A DNA stretch of 64,000 nt from JACDHG01 sp963811585 (GCA_963811585.1 CAWERR010000006.1:1-64000); one strand, 5' to 3'; numbered from the stretch's first letter, positions 8,496 to 17,555 are shown. Made by a program: numbers and translations. Notes: generated by a model not told the origin, from the sequence alone.

Positions 8496-10435
8496 CTGAC
8501 TTGTCAGAACGTCACCACCCCAGAGCCGGGTCAGGGTCTGACAAGTCGGCGCCGTACCGCCTGACGGGCGTCACCGACGTCGACCCGATCCTGGTCGAGA
8601 TCGTGGCGGGTTACCTCGCCTCGGTCGAGCAGGAGGTGGAGACGGCGATCGGGCGTACGTCGCGGTCGCCCATGATCCGCGACGCCCACGACTACCGGGC
8701 CGGCATCCACGACCGACACCTGCGCAAACTCACCGGTCGGTCGTACTCCGCACTCGTCCACCCCGTGGTGCGTGACTACCCGATCGAGCAGATGCGGCCC
8801 GGCGACGTCTTCTTCCACAATGACGTGTACCGGTCCGAGGGCGGCATCGGGCACCTCCCCGACCTGTGTGTCACCGCGCCGGTCTTCTCCGGGGCCGAGG
8901 TGGTGGCGTTCGTGCAGGCGTTCGGCCACCACGACGACATCGGCGGAGCGGTGCCCGGGTCGATGCCCTCGAATGCCACGTCGGTGTTCGAGGAAGGGCT
9001 GATGGTGCCGCCGATCAAGCTCTGGGACCAGGGCGTGCCGTGTGAGCAGGCACTGAAGATCATGACGCGTAACTCGCGGATGCCCGAGTCGCTCGCCGCC
9101 GACCTCGACGCCGAGTGCTCGGCGTGTCTGATGGGTGCACGCCGGATGGCGGAGTTGTTCGAGCGGTACGGCCGCGACGACGTGGAGGCGTGCTTCGACG
9201 CGATCCTCGACAAGACCACGGAGACGTTCCGGCGCGAGATCCTGTCGAAGATTCCCGACGGGAGCTACGTCTGGGAGGACTACGCCGAGCACGACGGCGT
9301 GGACGAGCCGCGGTTGCACACTCAGCGCATCACGTTGACGAAGGTGCCCGATGACGGAGGGCGGCTCGTGATCGACTTCACCGGCACCGCGCCACAGGCC
9401 AAGGGGCCGATCAACCACTGCGGTGACTACGCCGACGGGAACTTCCTCAAGAAGTGGCTCGCGCCGATCCTGCGCAACCTCGCCGACTCGCCGGAGCGGA
9501 TGGCCGAGCTCGACGTCAACGAAGGCGTCGTGCCGCTGATCGAGATGCGGTTCCCTCCGCCTGGCACGCTGCTGACTCCGATCTTCCCGGCACCGACCAA
9601 CGCGCGCACGTTCGTCATCCTTCGCCTGCTTGGTGTGCTGGCCGGCACGTTGGCGAAAGCCGTCGACGGGCGGATGCCGGCCGACCAGGAGACGATCCGC
9701 TACACGGGGGTGTACGGCGACGACCTCGACGGTCAGCCCTACCTGATGCGGGAGGTGCTCGGCGGCGGCTCGGGCGGACGCTACTACGCCGACGGCGAGG
9801 ACACGATCCACGTCGTACCCGACTCCCGCAACCTGCCCACCGAGTTCAGCGAGAGCCGGTTTCCCTTTGTGGTGGAGCGTCTCGGCCTCGCCGTCGACTC
9901 AGGCGGCGCCGGACGATACCGGGGCGGCTGCGGGTACGAGAAGCACATCAGGATGCTCAAGGACGCGCACTTCATGTCGATCGCCGACCGGTCGATCCTG
10001 GCCTGCTGGGGTGTGAAGGGCGGGCGCGCCGGGCGCTCGTTCGAGGTGACGGTCGACCTGGGCGGTCCCGACGAGCGCGTCGTCGACGCGCTCGCCGATG
10101 CCGAGTTCGTCGCCGCGGGACAGGTCATCCGCATCCGGACGACAGGTGGCGGCGGCTGGGGCGATCCGTTAGACCGCCCGTATGACGACGTGACCCGCGA
10201 CGTCGCCTGGGGCAAAGTCTCGGTCGACGGGGCGGCCTCCGACTACGGGGTCGTGGTCAGCGTCAGTGGCTCGGAGGTGACCGTCGACGTCTCGGCGTCG
10301 GACCGCCTGCGCGCCGAGCGCCGTCGCGATCGGGCCGAGGAGGTCGCTGCGCACGGCGACCCGTTCTTCGACCGTGGCCCCGGCTATCTGCGGCTCTCGG
10401 GTGGGCGTCGCCACGCCGAGGTCGACCTGCGCTAG
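8492..10435 (+). CDS. hyuB: Hydantoinase/oxoprolinase family protein, subunit B
   Basis: 647 residues from ATG 8492, which overlaps the subunit A stop as ATGA. The HyuB signature is present: DVFFHNDVYRSEGGIGHLPD, FGHHDDIGGAVPGSMP, IDFTGTAPQ and the C-terminal GGGGWGDPLDRP. Subunit B completes hydrolysis of the activated ring with subunit A. About 40 residues precede the usual start of the family. It ends in a convergent CTAG overlap with the LuxR-type regulator gene. The pair beside a molybdenum hydroxylase and a CoxG homologue suggests sequential ring oxidation then ring opening, which is inference. Confidence 0.92.
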   Translation: MTDLSERHHPRAGSGSDKSAPYRLTGVTDVDPILVEIVAGYLASVEQEVETAIGRTSRSPMIRDAHDYRAGIHDRHLRKLTGRSYSALVHPVVRDYPIEQMRPGDVFFHNDVYRSEGGIGHLPDLCVTAPVFSGAEVVAFVQAFGHHDDIGGAVPGSMPSNATSVFEEGLMVPPIKLWDQGVPCEQALKIMTRNSRMPESLAADLDAECSACLMGARRMAELFERYGRDDVEACFDAILDKTTETFRREILSKIPDGSYVWEDYAEHDGVDEPRLHTQRITLTKVPDDGGRLVIDFTGTAPQAKGPINHCGDYADGNFLKKWLAPILRNLADSPERMAELDVNEGVVPLIEMRFPPPGTLLTPIFPAPTNARTFVILRLLGVLAGTLAKAVDGRMPADQETIRYTGVYGDDLDGQPYLMREVLGGGSGGRYYADGEDTIHVVPDSRNLPTEFSESRFPFVVERLGLAVDSGGAGRYRGGCGYEKHIRMLKDAHFMSIADRSILACWGVKGGRAGRSFEVTVDLGGPDERVVDALADAEFVAAGQVIRIRTTGGGGWGDPLDRPYDDVTRDVAWGKVSVDGAASDYGVVVSVSGSEVTVDVSASDRLRAERRRDRAEEVAAHGDPFFDRGPGYLRLSGGRRHAEVDLR

Positions 10436-13428
10436 CGACCGGCGAGCTCGTCGTCGAGCAGACCTTGCCGTCTCGCGACGGCGGCGGCCTCGGTGCGGCC
10501 GGCGGCTCCCAGCTTCGCCAAGATGTTGGACACGTGGACGCTTACGGTCTTCGCGCTGATGTAGAGCTGCTTGGCGATCTCGCCGTTGGTGCGGCCGGCC
10601 GCAACGTGCGTGAGGATCTCGCGCTCGCGGGTGGTGAGCTGTTCGTCGCGTCGCGAGTCGGCAGCGCGGCGAGGTGCGGCGGCTCCGAGCGCGCGGAGCT
10701 CCTTCAGCAACGGCTCGGCGCCGAGCTCACGAGCCGTCGACCGGGCCGCCTCGACGTGTGGACGAGCTTCAGTGGTGTGGCCGGCCGCACGCATCACCGC
10801 TGCGAGCCGCGCCTGCGACCGAGCGACCTCGAAGCGGTGGCCCAACGTCTCGAAGCCCGCCACGGCTTCCTCCCAGGCGGCAACCAGCTCGTCCTCTGAC
10901 GGCGCGTCGCTGCCTGTCACCCAGCGCAGTCGCAGGTGCTCGGCACGGACGCGGGCAATCCACGCAAGACCCTCGGGCCCGATCTTGCGAAGTCGGCGCT
11001 TGGCCAGGTTGAGTGTCTCGTTGGCGGTCTCGGCCAGCTGCTCGCCGCGGGCGGCCATCGCCTCGCGATCGGACGTGCTGGCATCAGCGGCGTACGTCGC
11101 CAGCTGGCCGATCATCAGCGCGGCCAACCTGACCTGTGCAAAGAACCACTCGACCTGCCAGAGTCGCGTGACAACCTCCACGACATGGTCGTAGGCGGCC
11201 AGGGCACCGTCGAGGTCTCCGTTGTCACCTCGGAGGTCGATGGCGGCCCCGCCGCTCGTGACGGCGAGCATGCCGTCCTTGTCCCACCACTTGCGAACGC
11301 GCGGTGCCCGCTCGAGGGCTGCGTGGTCGCCGCGGCCGGCCGCGACGAGCAGCGCGACACTGACCAGCGCGGCCTCGGCAGGGGCTGGCGGGGCCTCGCC
11401 GGTGACATCGGCGATCCGGAGAGACTCGTCCCAGTCGCCACCGATGTAGGCGCTGATGGCCGCCAGGACACGAGAGTCGAGGCCGTACGGCGCCCACGGC
11501 CGCCCGAGCTCGACAGCTCGGTTGATCGCGTCGTTGTAGGCGGCCTGAGCGGTGGCGATGTGGCCGGCTTCGAGCGAGACGCCGCCCAAGTTGTGGAGGC
11601 CGCGCAGCTCACTGACGGCGTCGCCGGCCTCGCGGGCCTGGCTGACGATCGCGGCCAGGGCTTTGCGGGACGCCTCGGGGTCTCCACTGCGCTCGTCGAG
11701 CCGAGTCATCGTGGTCATTGCGTCGGTGACGACTGCCTGCAGCCGCATCTCCTGGCCGAGCGTCAACGCGGCACTCGCGAAGCGCAGCACCTCGTCGTCG
11801 GCCTTGCGTCCGGCCAGCGCCCGCGCGTGGATGCCGAGCAGCCGTGCCCGCAGCGGTGTCGGTGGCTCCTTCGGCACCTGGTCGACAAGCTCCGTGGTGA
11901 TCGCGAGCGGGTCGACGTTGGTATCGGTGACGAGGGCGGCAGTTGCCAACGCCAGGCGAAGTCGGAAGCTGTCCTCATCGCTGACCTTGTCGCACAGCTG
12001 GCGGACCTGGTCGTCGAGCAGCTGGACGGAGCGGAGTGGATGACCCGCCACGGCCACGGCTTCGCCCGCCTTGATGCTGAGGTCGACCAGATCCGTGAGC
12101 GAGAGGTCGTGCTGGTCTGGATGCGGTTCGGCGACGAGCTCGAGGGCCACCTGGTAGTGGTGTGCGGCCTCATCGGGCCCGCCCACCGACATGGCTTCGT
12201 CTCCGGCCTCGATGCTGGCCCGCACCGCGGTCTGTATGTCGTGAGACGCCCGCGCGTGCCGGGCGATCTCCGCCGCCGTGCTCGCCACTCCGCCATCGCC
12301 GAGCGCCACGGTGTAGGCGCGGTGCAGCCGGACCCGCTCACCCGGGAGCAGGTCGTCGTAGACCGCTTCACCGAGCAGTGCGTGCCGGAAGGCGTAGCTG
12401 TCACTGCCTGCCGGGAGCAAGACGTAGCTGTCGACTGCGGCACGCAGCGCCAGGTCAAGGGCACGCGGCTCGAGGTCGACGACGAGCGACAGCAGCTCGT
12501 GGGACACACGACGACCGGCCGCGGAGGCCGCCCGCACGGCCGTCCTGCCGTTGTCGTCGAGCTGCTCGATCCGGAGCAGCAACAGGTCGGCGAGGTCGTC
12601 GGGGAGACTGTGGGCGTCGCGGCCGGCGGCGCCGACGAGCTCCTCGGTGAAGAAGGCGTTGCCCTCGGCGCGCGCCACGATCTCGTGGACGTCACGCTCG
12701 GGGAGCGGCTGGGGGTGGAGCGCCTGCACGAGCGAGCGGATTTCGAGGTCGCTCAGCGGGTCGAGCTGGAGCCGGGCGACGCCGGGCAGCCTCGACCACT
12801 CCGCGACAGCAGTGCGGAGCGGGTGGCGCCGGTGCAGGTCGTCGCTGCGGTAGGTCGCGACCATGGAGACGGGGCCCGTGAACCGGCGGGCGAACAGGAA
12901 GCTCAGCATTTCGCGCGTCGACTGGTCAGCCCAGTGGAGATCCTCGACGAGGACCAGGACAGGGGTGGTTTCGGCCAGGTGCTCCAAAGTGGCGTGCACG
13001 GCCTCGAACAGGTCGGCGCGGTCGGTGGGCTCGACGGAGCGGGGCTCGACGTCGGAGGTGACTCGGCGGCCTGGCATCAGCCGGCGTACGGCGGGGTGGG
13101 TGCGGGCCACGGTCTCGGCCAGCGTCGCGGTCTCGGCCGGCAGTCGGCCGAAGATCTCGCTGAAGGGAAGGTAGGGGAGCGCGCTGTCACCGAAGTCGAG
13201 ACAGTGGCCGATGAGCACGAGCCATTCAGAGTCGTCGGCGTGGGCGCGCAGCTCTGCAAGCAGCCGGCTCTTGCCCACACCTGCGTCACCGGCGACGATC
13301 ACGGAGCGTGGATGTGGCTCCGGATCGTCGCCGGTGAGCCCGACCAGACGGAGGAGCTCATGAAGCTCGTCCCCGCGTCCGATCAGCGGCTGGAAACGCA
13401 ACTCTTCGGGTGGCACATCTCCCATCAT
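10432..13428 (-). CDS. Large ATP-binding LuxR-family regulator (LAL type)
   Basis: 998 residues from ATG 13428 (a second ATG follows at once). The N-terminal AAA-type ATPase has Walker A GDAGVGKSRLL and Walker B VLVLVEDLHWAD. The middle is a long helical, TPR-like region. The C-terminus is a LuxR helix-turn-helix (LTTREREILTHVAAGRTNGEIAK and onward). LAL regulators sense a ligand and activate nearby catabolic or secondary metabolism genes. It converges on the hydantoinase operon with overlapping stops and lies upstream of the ring-opening hydrolase group, so it could control either; this is inference from position. No strong ribosome site is visible before the chosen start. Confidence 0.88.
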   Translation of the reverse strand: MMGDVPPEELRFQPLIGRGDELHELLRLVGLTGDDPEPHPRSVIVAGDAGVGKSRLLAELRAHADDSEWLVLIGHCLDFGDSALPYLPFSEIFGRLPAETATLAETVARTHPAVRRLMPGRRVTSDVEPRSVEPTDRADLFEAVHATLEHLAETTPVLVLVEDLHWADQSTREMLSFLFARRFTGPVSMVATYRSDDLHRRHPLRTAVAEWSRLPGVARLQLDPLSDLEIRSLVQALHPQPLPERDVHEIVARAEGNAFFTEELVGAAGRDAHSLPDDLADLLLLRIEQLDDNGRTAVRAASAAGRRVSHELLSLVVDLEPRALDLALRAAVDSYVLLPAGSDSYAFRHALLGEAVYDDLLPGERVRLHRAYTVALGDGGVASTAAEIARHARASHDIQTAVRASIEAGDEAMSVGGPDEAAHHYQVALELVAEPHPDQHDLSLTDLVDLSIKAGEAVAVAGHPLRSVQLLDDQVRQLCDKVSDEDSFRLRLALATAALVTDTNVDPLAITTELVDQVPKEPPTPLRARLLGIHARALAGRKADDEVLRFASAALTLGQEMRLQAVVTDAMTTMTRLDERSGDPEASRKALAAIVSQAREAGDAVSELRGLHNLGGVSLEAGHIATAQAAYNDAINRAVELGRPWAPYGLDSRVLAAISAYIGGDWDESLRIADVTGEAPPAPAEAALVSVALLVAAGRGDHAALERAPRVRKWWDKDGMLAVTSGGAAIDLRGDNGDLDGALAAYDHVVEVVTRLWQVEWFFAQVRLAALMIGQLATYAADASTSDREAMAARGEQLAETANETLNLAKRRLRKIGPEGLAWIARVRAEHLRLRWVTGSDAPSEDELVAAWEEAVAGFETLGHRFEVARSQARLAAVMRAAGHTTEARPHVEAARSTARELGAEPLLKELRALGAAAPRRAADSRRDEQLTTREREILTHVAAGRTNGEIAKQLYISAKTVSVHVSNILAKLGAAGRTEAAAVARRQGLLDDELAGR

Positions 13429-13474
13429 GCTGGACGGTGCCGACAACGCGAGAGTTGCGGTGTCTCCCGCCACC

Positions 13475-13648
13475 TCAGCGTGCGTGAAGAGGCAGGTTTG
13501 CAGGGCGGCGCTGGGTACGCCGACGGCGAGTTGAACGGCCTGCGGCACGCACCTGGCGGCGCAGCTCGGCGGCCTCACGGTCGGCGATCATCCGCTCTAC
13601 GCGGTAGTCGATCTCGGCTTGGATGAACGGTTCTTGTGTCGGAAACAT
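13475..13648 (-). CDS. Small hypothetical protein upstream of the LuxR-type regulator
   Basis: 57 residues from ATG 13648, which has a good ribosome site (GAGGAGCT, 6 bases before). The sequence starts MFPTQEPFIQAEIDYRVERM and ends in a very basic Arg-rich tail. It lies 46 bases before the regulator start and reads the same way, so the two are probably co-transcribed. I do not recognise a named family. The acidic/aromatic start and basic tail would fit a small DNA- or RNA-associated protein or a translated leader peptide. Confidence 0.6.
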   Translation of the reverse strand: MFPTQEPFIQAEIDYRVERMIADREAAELRRQVRAAGRSTRRRRTQRRPANLPLHAR

Positions 13649-13803
13649 CTTTAGCTCCTCAATCAGGGCTTCTTCCTTGTTGTTGACTCGACTCTGGTCT
13701 TCTAAGGCAGCACGACACATGGGGACAACGCCCTATCTCTCGTCTGCGGCGTGACCCGGAGGCTTAGGCCGCGTCTGAGGTAGCGCGGTGGCACGATGCA
13801 CCG

Positions 13804-14367
13804 GTGACTGTTCCGCGGCTCCCGCCACCGAGGCGCCCTGAGGCGAGCCCGCGGGAGCTGGTGTCCGAGCTCGGTCGGCTCGTCGGGTCCGAGACGGCTG
13901 CCGGCTGGTGCGCCGACCTACTCGCCGGCGGCGAGCCTCACGTTTACGTCGAGATGCTGGCCTACCTGGGGCGGAACTGCCGGAATGCGGCTTTCGACCC
14001 CAGTTGGCCTGACTACTGGCCGCGGACGTGGGGCGGTCGCGGCCTGCTGTACGTCTGGGCGTCGTCCGCAGCGCCGGTCGTCGTCTCCGGGCTCGCCGAT
14101 GACCACTGGCGCCCAGCCGAGATGTGCCTGAAGGTGGCGGCCAATTGGGAGATCGGGGAGGCGGGTCCGGGCGCCGCCCGGCTGGTGGGTCACGAGCTGC
14201 CGAGGGTGCGGGTGGCCGCGCTGCGCTGCCTGGGTCTGGTTGGCGACACCGAGCATGTCGACCTGGTGGAGGCCGCGCTCGACGACGCGGAGGCCGACGT
14301 ACGTCGTGCGGCCGCCCGCGCCATGGCCGCCCTGGTCAGTCGGCTCGACCTCGATCCGCGGTGGTGA
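13804..14367 (+). CDS. HEAT-repeat-like hypothetical protein
   Basis: 187 residues from GTG 13804. The C-terminal half has helix pairs resembling HEAT repeats (ELPRVRVAALRCLGLVGD, then EADVRRAAARAMAALV). The N-terminal part is rich in Trp (WPDYWPRTWGGRG) and has no motif I know. HEAT repeats usually mediate protein-protein binding. The -10-like CACGAT at 13792-13797 lies 6 bases before the GTG and there is no ribosome site, which suggests a leaderless transcript. It converges on the HAD phosphatase gene with a repeat array in the gap. Confidence 0.7.
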   Translation: MTVPRLPPPRRPEASPRELVSELGRLVGSETAAGWCADLLAGGEPHVYVEMLAYLGRNCRNAAFDPSWPDYWPRTWGGRGLLYVWASSAAPVVVSGLADDHWRPAEMCLKVAANWEIGEAGPGAARLVGHELPRVRVAALRCLGLVGDTEHVDLVEAALDDAEADVRRAAARAMAALVSRLDLDPRW

Positions 14368-14390
14368 TGGAGATCGCTTGAGTCCGTCGA

Positions 14391-14427
14391 TCGAGCTTGT
14401 CGAGATCACGGGTCTCGACAAGCTCGA
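14391..14427. repeat. Palindromic REP-like element (full copy)
   Basis: Perfect 15-base inverted repeat: TCGAGCTTGTCGAGA (14391-14405) and TCTCGACAAGCTCGA (14413-14427) with a 7-base loop. It can form a strong hairpin and lies 23 bases behind the HEAT-like gene stop. Confidence 0.85.
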
Positions 14428-14513
14428 CCGGCGGGGGTGCGCTCGACCGGCGGGGGTGCGCTCGACCGGCGGGGGTGCGCTCGACCGGCGGAGGTGGCTC
14501 GACCGGCGGAGCG
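14422..14513. repeat. 19-bp tandem repeat array
   Basis: Three perfect 19-base units beginning GCTCGACCGGCGGGGG (14422, 14441, 14460) are followed by two shortened units (14479, 14497). The array grows out of the right arm of the palindrome and ends on the base before the stop codon of the convergent HAD gene. Confidence 0.85.
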
Positions 14514-15185
14514 TCAGGAAGCCAGCAGGGTGCTCACGAGTCCGGGCAGCTCGGCCATGTCGGTGACGACGCGGTCGGCGGCTGCGAGCTGGTGGGCCGG
14601 GGTGATGCCGCCGGCGTACCCGATCACCGCCATCCCCGCGTCCTTGGCACCAGCGATGCCGTGGCGGCTGTCCTCGACGACGACGCACGACGCCGGGTCG
14701 TGGCCGAGCTGCTCGGCCGCGTGCAGGAACAGGTCCGGCGCGGGTTTGCCGCGGGCGACCTCGTCCGCACTGAAGATGCGGCCCGCGAACAAGTCCCAGA
14801 GACCGGTGCGGGTCAGGCTGCGTTGCACCTTGGCCTGCGAGCCGCTCGACGCCACACACGTGGCCATGCCGAGCGTCTGCACCGCCTCCACCGCGTGCAG
14901 GATGCCGGGGACTGGTTCGAGGTCTTCGTCAAGGGCCCGCTTGTAGTCGGCCGCGAATGCGGCATCCCAGTCGAGGGCGAGTGACCGACCGATCCGTTCC
15001 TCGATCTCGCGGCGCATGTCGGCTTCGCTCTTGCCGACGAACAGCTCGATGACCTCGTCGCGGGTGATTTCCCAGCCGACCGCCGTAACTGCCCGGACGT
15101 CGATGTCGACGACGAGGCGCTCACTGTCAACAAGCACGCCGTCGCAGTCGAAGATCACCAGACCGCCAGCCGACGACGGGTTCAT
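14514..15185 (-). CDS. HAD-superfamily phosphatase (beta-phosphoglucomutase-like)
   Basis: 223 residues. Motif I is VIFDCDGVLVDSE with both catalytic aspartates, motif II CVASSGS, motif III with the Lys of ARGKPAPD, and motif IV VVVEDSRHG. The helical cap (about residues 20-90) is the type found in sugar-phosphate phosphatases and phosphomutases. It is cytoplasmic; the substrate is unknown. It is convergent with the HEAT-like gene and divergent from carbamate kinase. Confidence 0.88.
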   Translation of the reverse strand: MNPSSAGGLVIFDCDGVLVDSERLVVDIDVRAVTAVGWEITRDEVIELFVGKSEADMRREIEERIGRSLALDWDAAFAADYKRALDEDLEPVPGILHAVEAVQTLGMATCVASSGSQAKVQRSLTRTGLWDLFAGRIFSADEVARGKPAPDLFLHAAEQLGHDPASCVVVEDSRHGIAGAKDAGMAVIGYAGGITPAHQLAAADRVVTDMAELPGLVSTLLAS

Positions 15186-15273
15186 CGGGTGCGATCCATC
15201 CCGCCATTATGGAGTGGGCTTCCGCGCTCTCATCACCCTGGTGGCCACTGGTGCCTGTCCGACGGTCACGGCC

Positions 15274-15286
15274 TAAGGTCAAGGCC
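15274..15286 (+). promoter_or_regulatory. Likely -10 box of a leaderless carbamate kinase transcript
   Basis: TAAGGT (15274-15279) lies exactly 7 bases before the ATG at 15287. That is the spacing expected if transcription starts on the ATG itself. The same arrangement precedes other genes in the window. Confidence 0.5.
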
Positions 15287-16261
15287 ATGCGAGTCCTGGT
15301 CGCTCTAGGCGGCAACGCGATGACGGGCGCTGACGGCAGTGCTCGGCCCGAGGACCAGATCGCTGCCGCCGAGGTCGCGATGGAGGCCGTCGCTGACCTT
15401 GTCGCCTCGGGTGTGGACGTCGTCGTGACGCATGGCAACGGACCTCAGGTCGGCAACCTCCTCGTCAAGAACGAGTTGTCGGCGGGCGTCGTCCCACCGG
15501 TGCCCCTCGACTGGTGCGGCGCGCAAACGCAGGCAACCCTCGGGTTCATCCTGATGGACGCGTTGGAGCCCGCGCTGATGCGACGTGACGTACGGCGCCG
15601 GGCCGCAACCGTGGTGACCCGCACTCTGGTCGACATCGACGACCCGGGCTTCCTCAAGCCGTCCAAGCCGATCGGCCGGTTCCTGCCCCGCGAAGAGGCG
15701 GCCGTCCTGATCGAGCACGGGCAGCGGTTCGAGGACCGCGGAGTGCGTGGTTGGCGGCGGGTGGTGCCGTCACCGGAGCCGCAGGAGATCCTCGACGCCG
15801 CGGCGGTCTCCACCCTGGCCGACGCCGGGTATGTCGTCGTGGCCAACGGTGGTGGCGGGATCCCGGTCGTCCGCGAGTCCGATGGTTCGCTGCGTGGTGT
15901 CGAGGCGGTCATCGACAAAGACCTCGGGGCTGCTCTGCTGGCCCGGTCAGTCGGCGCCGACCGACTCGTCATCGCCACCGATGTCGACCACGCCATCCTC
16001 GGCTACGCCACCGACGCCGAGGAGCCCATCGGCGAGGTCACGGTGGCGCAGCTGCGTGCGTATGCCGCAGCCGGTCACTTCGCGAGCGGCTCGATGGGGC
16101 CGAAGGTCGACGCGGTCTGCAGGTTCGTGGAGCAGTCGGGCAACATCGGCGTCATCACCAGCCTGGGCAACATCGTGTCGGGGGTCAACGGCGAGTCGGG
16201 CACCGTCGTCATACCGGCTCCGGCGACCGCCGAGCAGTCGCCTGGGAGCCATACCGAATAG
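15287..16261 (+). CDS. arcC: Carbamate kinase
   Basis: 324 residues from ATG 15287. The amino-acid kinase fold starts MRVLVALGGNAM and includes THGNGPQVGNL, VVANGGGGIPVV, the VIDKDL motif and the C-terminal SGSMGPKVDA, all typical of carbamate kinase. The enzyme moves phosphate between carbamoyl phosphate and ADP, so a catabolic pathway that releases carbamoyl phosphate yields ATP. No arginine deiminase or catabolic carbamoyltransferase is nearby. It is followed after 56 bases by the ring-opening amidohydrolase gene, which suggests the carbamoyl group comes from a ureido compound in the same pathway (inference). Confidence 0.93.
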   Translation: MRVLVALGGNAMTGADGSARPEDQIAAAEVAMEAVADLVASGVDVVVTHGNGPQVGNLLVKNELSAGVVPPVPLDWCGAQTQATLGFILMDALEPALMRRDVRRRAATVVTRTLVDIDDPGFLKPSKPIGRFLPREEAAVLIEHGQRFEDRGVRGWRRVVPSPEPQEILDAAAVSTLADAGYVVVANGGGGIPVVRESDGSLRGVEAVIDKDLGAALLARSVGADRLVIATDVDHAILGYATDAEEPIGEVTVAQLRAYAAAGHFASGSMGPKVDAVCRFVEQSGNIGVITSLGNIVSGVNGESGTVVIPAPATAEQSPGSHTE

Positions 16262-16317
16262 CTGTCACACCGAGAGAAGCAGCCACACGAAAGAGACTGT
16301 TACACCGAAAGGAAGCC
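16262..16317 (+). promoter_or_regulatory. Intergenic direct repeat before the ring-opening amidohydrolase gene
   Basis: Two near-identical stretches, CTGTCACACCGAGAGAAGC (from 16262) and CTGTTACACCGAAAGGAAGC (from 16297), lie 35 bases apart. The second contains the ribosome site of the downstream gene. This could be an operator, an RNA regulatory site or simple duplication. Confidence 0.35.
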
Positions 16318-17460
16318 ATGCCGGAGCCGATCGAGGTTCGCAAAGTTCCGATCAAGCACGTGTCCGACGCCAGCGGGCTCGCCGAGCTCGTCGACGCAGG
16401 GGTCATCGAGGCCGACCGCGTCCTCGCCGTCATCGGCAAGACCGAGGGCAACGGCGGCGTCAACGACTACACGCGCATCATCGCCGACCGGGCGTTTCGC
16501 GAGGTCCTGGTCGACAAGGGGAGCCGCACCGTCGAGCAGGTCAAGGAAGTCCCCATCGTGTGGTCAGGTGGGACCGACGGTGTGATCAGCCCGCACGCCA
16601 CGATCTTCGCGACGGTGCCGGCCGACTCAGCAGAGCAGACCGACGAGCCACGGCTCACCGTCGGGTTCGCGATGAGCGAGCAGCTGTTCCCTGAAGACAT
16701 CGGTCGCACCGCGATGGTTTCCAAGGTGGCGGACGCCGTGAAGGAGGCGATGGACCGGGCCGGGATTGCCGACCCCTCCGACGTCCACTACGTCCAGACC
16801 AAGACCCCGCTGCTGACGATCCACACCATCCGAGACGCGAAGTCCCGAGGCAAGACGGTCTGGACCGAGGAGACCCACCAGTCGATGGACCTGTCGAACG
16901 GCTGCACCGCTCTCGGCGTCGCCGTCGCGCTGGGCGAGATCGAGATGCCCTCCGACGACGACGTCATGCACCGCCGCGACCTCTACTCTGCCGTCGCGTC
17001 GTGCTCGTCCGGCGTTGAGTTGGACCAGGCGCAGGTGGTCGTCGTCGGGAACGCGCGCGGCGTCGGAGGTCGCTACCGGGTCGGGCACTCCGTGATGACC
17101 GACGCGCTCGACACGGATGGGATCTGGACGGCGATCCGAGACGCTGGGCTCGAGCTGCCTGAGCGTCCCCACACGAGCGACATCGGCGGGCGCCTGGTCA
17201 ACGTGTTCCTGAAGTGCGAGGCCTCGCAGGACGGCACGGTGCATGGTCGCCGCAACGCCATGCTCGACGACTCCGACGTGCATTGGCATCGGCAGATCAA
17301 GTCCTGCGTTGGAGGCGTGACGGCTGCGGTCACCGGCGACCCGGCGGTGTTCGTGTCCGTCTCGGCCGCGCACCAGGGACCCGAAGGCGGTGGCCCGGTG
17401 GCGGCGATCGTCGACCTCGGCTCCGGTGAGCCGACGGGTTACCGCCCACCCGGGGTATGA
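16318..17460 (+). CDS. Ring-opening amidohydrolase, cyanuric acid amidohydrolase/barbiturase family
   Basis: 380 residues from ATG 16318 with ribosome site AAAGGAAG. The family has three repeated domains, each giving a Lys-Ser pair to one active site. Visible candidates are Lys41 (VIGKTEG) with Ser83 (WSGGTDG), Lys162 (QTKTPLL) with Ser230/231 (SCSSGVE), and Lys299 (FLKCEA) with Ser349 (SVSAAHQGPEGGGP). Members open cyanuric acid (to carboxybiuret) or barbituric acid (to ureidomalonate). Sequence alone does not tell me which. The carbamate kinase directly upstream, and a molybdenum hydroxylase 14 kb away, fit either triazine or oxidative pyrimidine breakdown. No biuret hydrolase, allophanate hydrolase or ureidomalonase is in the window. 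Confidence 0.9.
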   Translation: MPEPIEVRKVPIKHVSDASGLAELVDAGVIEADRVLAVIGKTEGNGGVNDYTRIIADRAFREVLVDKGSRTVEQVKEVPIVWSGGTDGVISPHATIFATVPADSAEQTDEPRLTVGFAMSEQLFPEDIGRTAMVSKVADAVKEAMDRAGIADPSDVHYVQTKTPLLTIHTIRDAKSRGKTVWTEETHQSMDLSNGCTALGVAVALGEIEMPSDDDVMHRRDLYSAVASCSSGVELDQAQVVVVGNARGVGGRYRVGHSVMTDALDTDGIWTAIRDAGLELPERPHTSDIGGRLVNVFLKCEASQDGTVHGRRNAMLDDSDVHWHRQIKSCVGGVTAAVTGDPAVFVSVSAAHQGPEGGGPVAAIVDLGSGEPTGYRPPGV

Positions 17461-17555
17461 CGGTGACAGCCAAACCCGAGGGTGCGCCCGAGTTGGATGG
17501 CGTCTAAGTTCGGAAAGACGAGCCCGCACCCAGGCGCACCCAAGGGAGACGCACC

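Noticed and set aside
10936..13626. 896-codon open frame on the + strand
   Set aside because: It lies exactly opposite the LuxR-type regulator, has no family-like sequence and is the usual shadow of a GC-rich gene.
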